From Armadillidium nasatum (taxonomy: Eukaryota > Arthropoda > Malacostraca > Isopoda > Armadillidiidae), in assembly GCA_009176605.1 (NCBI GenBank), contig SEYY01018377.1, forward strand, positions 65,001 through 90,000: a stretch of DNA of 25,000 nt, read 5' to 3'. This document shows, piece after piece, positions 16,731-25,000 of the stretch; position 1 is the stretch's first letter, and the number at the start of each line of letters is the position of its first letter. The position numbers were made by a program, and so were the translations under genes. The notes beneath the pieces are model-generated. The model saw only the letters and a program-made list of their open reading frames with translations. It did no database searches and was not told where the DNA came from.

Positions 16731-18778
16731 ACCAAGAAGAAAAGTAAGAGAAAGACACTGTTTGGAGAAACTAAGAGAGGAGGGAGTTACAGAAGAATTT
16801 AATGGGAGAATTACTCAGTAATATGAAAGGAGGACACTAGAATAGGAAACTGTGGAAGAGAGCTGGGAAACATTTAGAGAAGAAGTAGATCGAGTTGCAA
16901 GTAAAATAGTGGGAAAGAAGAAAATCGGATGAGGAAGAAAGAAGAGGACGGTGTGGTGGAAGGACGAGGCTAAGAACGCCGTGAAACTTAAGAACAAGGA
17001 ATGTAGAAAATGGATGAAGACAAGAACAGAGGAAAATAGAAGAGAATATGTGAGAGCAAGAAATCATGCAGAAGATGTGAAAAGAAGAAATAAATTCCAC
17101 GTGGATCAGAGTAGGAAGAAAATTGAAGCAGGATATGAACGGTACAAGAAAACTTGTATCTGGAATGGCCAAGAACATGAAAGCAAGTCAAGAACCAGAA
17201 ACGCATGTGGTTTTGAATAAAGAGGGAGAATCGCTTCTGGAGGAGACAGAGGTAGCGGAAAGATGGTGAGAGTATTTTGAGGAGTTGCTGAATGTACAGG
17301 AAGAGGAGGAGGAGGTGGAAATAGTGGAAGCACCCCCTAGAGAAAGACAAGGACTGGAGGAAACCAGATTGACTCAGATAGAAGAAGTGAGAGAAGCAAT
17401 TAAAATGTTAAGAAACGGGAAAGAGTACAGGATACGATGGACTGAGTGACGAGTTATTCAAGACAGTGGAGGGAACAACTAAGTGGTTAACATTGATATT
17501 CAACAAGGTATGGGAAGAAGGAAAAATAAAAACAGAATGAAGGAAAGCAGTAATCTGCCCAATACAAAAAAAGGGGGATAAAAGATAATGTGGAAATTAT
17601 AGAGGAATAGTGCTGTTAATAGGAGTGAGTAAGATATATGAAAGGATCTTGGAGAGAAGATTGAGGATGAAGGTTGAAGATAAAATTTGGAAAATGGCAA
17701 CACGGTTTTAGACCAGGTAAAAGAAAGACGGACTTGATATTCCATATGAAGATGCTGACGGAAAAAAACATAGAGTGGAACAAGAAAGCATATGTAACAT
17801 TCATTAACTTAGAAAAAACTTTCGATAGGATAAAAAGGGAAAGACTGGAGAGTATTAGAAGACCCAGCGTACAACATTCCTGAGAAATTATCAACAGCTA
17901 TTAAGAGCATGTACGAAAAGCCTATAAATATGGTCAGAGGAGAGGAGGAAGCGAGAAATGGTTTGGAGTGAAAACCGAGGTGAGGCAGGGCAGTGTATTG
18001 TCACCATTGCTTTTCGCACTGTACCTGGACAGCTGCTCTTAAAAGAATATGCATAAGAGAGAATAGAGAACACACATTGGTATACGCGGATGATGCGGCA
18101 GTGATAACATCAGGAACTGAGGATCTTCAGGAAGCTGTGAATAGGTGGAATGATGTGTTGAATTCTATAGGCATGAAGATAAACAGAGGGAAAAGATAGT
18201 TTTAACATAGAGGGGACAAGACTTAAGCAGGCAAGTAAATTTAAATACTTGGGTGTGGTGTTCGACGAAGAAGGGAAGACTGGAGGACGAACTGAGGGAG
18301 AGAATAGGAAGATTCTCAAAGAATGTGGGAATGCTTGTATCCGTTACTAAAGGAGAGAGGAATACCAACCGAAGTGAAGGTACTAATTTATAAAACAATA
18401 CTCAGACCAATATTGTTGTACGGTTCAGAATGTTGACAATGAATAGAGTGCATAAGTGGAAAAGCGAAGCCGCGGAAATGAGAATACTCAGAGTCATCAG
18501 GGGAGTATCGCTGAGAGATAGGATGAGGAGTAAACTGTTGAGAGAGGAACTTGGGGCGGAATCAATTTTGGAATGAGTAAAAAGAAACCAGCTGAGATGA
18601 AAGAGATGCTGGAATGGAGACAAGAAGGAAGGAGACCGGCTTTAAGACCAAGGAAGAGATGGATAGAGGTGGTGGAAGAAGACATACAACGAAAGAGCAA
18701 GACACTGGAAGAGGTGAAAGACAACGAAATGTTTGACGACAGAAATGCGTGGAGAAGATTCTGGAGGAGTAGCACCTG
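16731..18778 (+). pseudogene. RTE-like LINE linker, reverse transcriptase and C-terminus
   Basis: The linker is Lys/Arg/Glu-rich, with VWWKDEAKNAVKLKNKECRKW at 16951-17015. The RT region reads ILERRLRMK (near 17650), QHGFRPGKRKTDLIFHMKML (17695-17757) and motif A as TFINLEKTFDRI, where the expected first Asp is Asn. Motif B, about EVRQGSVLSPLLF, is seen near 17980-18015 across a frameshift. The catalytic box HTLVYADDAAVITSG is intact at 18071-18115, with YADD at 18083-18094. Then come FKYLGVVFDEEGK (18240-18285) and the tail frame 18573-18778 with [19 protein letters not shown] and [11 protein letters not shown]. At least eight frame changes make it non-functional. Confidence 0.8.
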
Positions 18779-18825
18779 ACAGGCGCTAGCCTACCGGTTT
18801 GGACTTTGATGATGGTGATGGGTGA

Positions 18826-19299
<474 letters not shown>

Positions 19300-19387
19300 A
19301 TTAAAAATATGAATTTAATTTATGTTTACTTTTTTGTCTTCACGTTCTAATAATTGCTTTTTTTATTATTATTAATTTATTTTTTTT

Positions 19388-19390
<3 letters not shown>

Positions 19391-19426
<36 letters not shown>

Positions 19427-19438
19427 TAAATTAAACAC

Positions 19439-19483
<45 letters not shown>

Positions 19484-19496
19484 TTTTTTTTTTTTT
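19391..19496. repeat. Poly-T, poly-A, poly-T cluster
   Basis: T33 (19391-19423), a 17-bp spacer, A41 (19441-19481), one C, then T14 (19483-19496). The T and A runs form an inverted pair. Confidence 0.95.
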
Positions 19497-19528
19497 ATTT
19501 TATTTATATATATATTATATATTATATA

Positions 19529-19529
<1 letters not shown>

Positions 19530-19604
<75 letters not shown>
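19530..19604. repeat. (TA)n microsatellite
   Basis: About 75 bp, preceded by degenerate TATAATAT and followed directly by (TAA)n. Confidence 0.93.
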
Positions 19605-19609
<5 letters not shown>

Positions 19610-19671
19610 ATTATAATATAATAATAATATAATAATAAGAAGAATAATAAATAGTAGTAATGATCACAATT

Positions 19672-19749
<78 letters not shown>

Positions 19750-19762
19750 TATAATAATAATA

Positions 19763-19830
<68 letters not shown>

Positions 19831-19840
19831 TAAAAATAAT
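19605..19840. repeat. (TAA)n array, left side of inner palindrome
   Basis: An imperfect then pure (TAA)n array with interruptions near 19655-19675, 19750 and 19795. It leads into the left arm of the inner palindrome. Confidence 0.93.
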
Positions 19841-20935
<1,095 letters not shown>

Positions 20936-21060
20936 CTAGTATTCTCAATGTAAACCTCATAAGTAACGTTCTCTTGTTATTGTTACTTGCATGATCAATA
21001 TTTCGAAACTTTTGCTACTCTAGAAGTAACCTATCATTACTTGTAATTATTAAATAAATT

Positions 21061-21371
<311 letters not shown>

Positions 21372-21436
21372 TTATTCACAATAAGAAACATTTTGCTCCA
21401 AAACATTGAAGAACCTTTGTACAATGAAAACTTCCT

Positions 21437-21640
<204 letters not shown>

Positions 21641-21756
21641 ATAATAACAAATATAAAAATATTCTAAACTGTGAAGAACAAAATATGAAATATGTTTACT
21701 TTTCTTAAAATTTCTTTCAAAATGTTTCTTAATCCTATTAAAATAAACGAAAGTTT

Positions 21757-23165
<1,409 letters not shown>

Positions 23166-24479
23166 TAAGATCGATTATTTGTCCTGAATTATCAGTTGCT
23201 GATTAACACTTGGAGGTTAGTTAGATTATTAAAGTACTTATATAAATTATTTGGAAAAATTAAGTTAAAAAAAACAAAAAAAAAAAAACTAAGAAATCCT
23301 CTGGAATTCTTATTAAAAAACTTGACGAAGACATTTACGTGAATTTAATTTCTTTTAATTAGTAAAAGCCTTATTTCTTAATTTCAGAACATTTTGTAAG
23401 ACAACATTTCTTCATGAGACAGAAGTCGGAAAGTGAAACCGAAAGAGAGTAGGGAAAAAACGTTGAAGTTAGAGATAATCAATAAGCCCAGAAAGCCTTC
23501 ATTACATTTTTTGACAAGCTCGAGTTTGAAATTCAACATGTTCACGAAGTTGGATGAACATGTTATAAATCTAATAGAATCCGACGGTAAATCGAATATA
23601 AATGTGCCACAAGCCGAGAAAAATGTCAAGTCAGATATAATCCTAATGTGAGGATATGATGGGATGACAATGGTGAAGAGAAGTTAAGTTTATATTGACT
23701 GAATTTTATTTGACGACACACTGAACCGTGAACTGTATATAATGTAGAAAAACTTGGAACAATTTATACTAAAAGTGATTGAACAGTATTAATGGATTTC
23801 TAAAGTTCTACAAGGATTCTGAAAAGTGCTTTTGCTTTTACTGCTTAACGCATTGAGAACAGGAATAATAAATCTTGATTCGAAGTATTTTTAGAACAGC
23901 AAGAAGGAACCTTTCCTTCCAGCAAATAAACGCTTAACGAACTAAATTAGATAAAGAGGAAACTGGGAAATAATCGAGTTGAGGAAGTGACTCGCTACTG
24001 TGCTCCTCCTCAAAAAATTTCATTTGTATCTTTTGTTTTATATTTTACTTGTCATACCATCATCCAAACTGGAGAAGATAATTTAATTAGTATTTAGCGC
24101 CTGAAGGGATTAGTGATTAAAAAAATGCAAGAATCATTGCATGAAATAAATAGATGGAATTTTTTTTTGCTGAAAACAGTGGTTATTGATTTGGTGCTTC
24201 AGTTACATATTAAGGGGAAAAAATCAGAAGTGGCGTGAATTTACTGGTTAAATTCTTCACTGCATGAAATTTCTTGGGCTCAAAGACTAACTTTGAGAGG
24301 ATTCAGGAAGCCATTTCAGCTAGAATTTGATTCAAAAGTGTGCAGTTTCCTTGGCTTACTTTAACCGCCGCTCATGAGCAGCGAGAAAAATCTACTGGAG
24401 TGGACGTTCATTCAGCCAAGCAGAATATGATGATGTCTACGTCTTTTGGAACCTGTGATTGTTTCAACTATTAAGTGAG
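23166..24479. other. Unassigned AT-rich DNA
   Basis: A 72-codon plus-strand frame at 23433-23651 (MKPKESREKTLKLEIINKPR and onward) lies here. It has ordinary composition but no motif I know. It could belong to the decayed transposase fragment downstream, but nothing links them. Poly-A runs occur at 23264-23288. No other feature is seen. Confidence 0.4.
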
Positions 24480-25000
24480 AATCCTAAATCCGGTGCATAG
24501 GAAGATCAGATGCAGTGGAACCAGTGAATTTGCATCTTCAGTATATGCCTGAAGCTGTCAAGGACGTGTAAGACCATGAAAACGAGAACAGTGAAACAAT
24601 AAGTGACGCGAAGCATCTTTACAAAGATTTGTTTGTTTACCCTTTTCATAGTTTGCTAGAATGCTGGAACAAAGTATTCATTCGCATAGACCTTGTTCAA
24701 GAGAAAGTGCTACGTCCTAACATGAAGTTTCACGATGATGCTCTGAATTTGACTTCCTTCAAAGATTAATTTAGATATTAAAAGAAAACCCCTGGTCAGT
24801 AAGTTCCTTGAAAGGTCAGTAGACAAAAAAAATGACAGATAAGAACGCAAAAGACTAGTTTAACAGCTTAGGAAAAAATGACAAGAGTCATGAATGGACT
24901 TTTGACCATCTTCACAGAAAAGGACTTGTGGAAAAATTTGGAAGAATTCTACAACTGTGATATTGATGGATAGGAGATATTTAAAGAAATTTTGAATAAG
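24480..25000 (+). pseudogene. ZMYM/hAT-like transposase fragment, partial at window edge
   Basis: Across several plus-strand frames the translation reads SDAVEPVNLHLQYMPEAVKD, a stop, then DHENENSETISDAKHLYKDL, FHSLLECWNKVFIRIDLVQE, FHDDALNLTSFKD, a stop, then EKMTRVMNGLLTIF and LWKNLEEFYNCDIDG with EIFKEILNK. This run resembles the middle and C-terminal part of hAT-derived proteins usually annotated as zinc finger MYM-type 1 or 5-like (DUF4371 group), recalled rather than searched. Premature stops near 24570 and 24767 and frame changes make it a relic. The C-terminal dimerisation domain would lie beyond 25000. The N-terminal TTF-type finger is not recognisable in 23166-24479. Confidence 0.6.

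Noticed and set aside
16037..18775. Many minus-strand frames rich in Phe, Leu and Ser opposite the RTE-like LINE
   Set aside because: They are shadows of the A/G-rich coding strand, which carries the recognisable endonuclease and RT motifs.

Overview
This window looks like a non-coding, transposon-rich stretch of an animal nuclear genome, and I find no convincing intact host gene. The best guess for the source is a cephalopod mollusc. That is inference, resting on the very AT-rich composition, the many long (TA)n, (TAA)n and (TATG)n arrays, and a jockey-like LINE whose protein resembles elements annotated widely in octopus, squid and cuttlefish. I could not confirm the species. There is no rRNA, tRNA, CRISPR array or bacterial-style gene organisation. 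Most long open frames are artefacts of dinucleotide or trinucleotide repeats (alternating Ile/Tyr, Val/Cys or Thr/His runs).

Layout. 1-2400: AT-rich DNA with a (TATG)n/(TA)n compound array, a long (ATT)n array and a possible LINE 3' scrap ending in (ATT)n. 2405-4440: a decayed minus-strand jockey-like LINE, split inside its reverse transcriptase by a 479-bp (TA)n array. 4440-9430: mostly unassigned AT-rich DNA with three (TA)n arrays (two fused to (AC)n), a local segmental duplication (7352-7973) and a decayed hAT transposase fragment (about 8253-8626). 9430-12635: a minus-strand LINE 3' scrap between two (TA)n arrays, a hAT-type MITE with 8-bp target duplication that holds a nested foldback MITE (10470-11022), and another eroded minus-strand LINE copy (about 11405-12110). 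12723-15598: the most complete jockey-like LINE, plus strand, with endonuclease and reverse transcriptase domains but broken by stops, frameshifts, a linker deletion and a lost catalytic Asp. 15887-18828: a decayed RTE-like LINE, plus strand. 18951-22104: a 3.15-kb element with hAT-like CAG...CTG ends and about 350-bp imperfect inverted arms, filled with simple repeats, with a second almost perfect palindrome nested inside. 22245-25000: unassigned DNA, one more minus-strand LINE scrap, and a decayed ZMYM/hAT-transposase-like coding fragment running off the right edge.

How it fits together. The main pattern is a link between mobile elements and microsatellites. At least sixteen (TA)n arrays of about 75-480 bp (roughly 2.4 kb, near a tenth of the window) are present. 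Many start exactly at a LINE 3' end, at the TA flank of a MITE, or at the ends of the hAT-like element. I see no undescribed enzyme system. The best candidates for novelty are the microsatellite-packed foldback element at 18951-22104, the nested MITE at 10470-11022, and the replacement of LINE coding sequence by (TA)n at 3194-3672.
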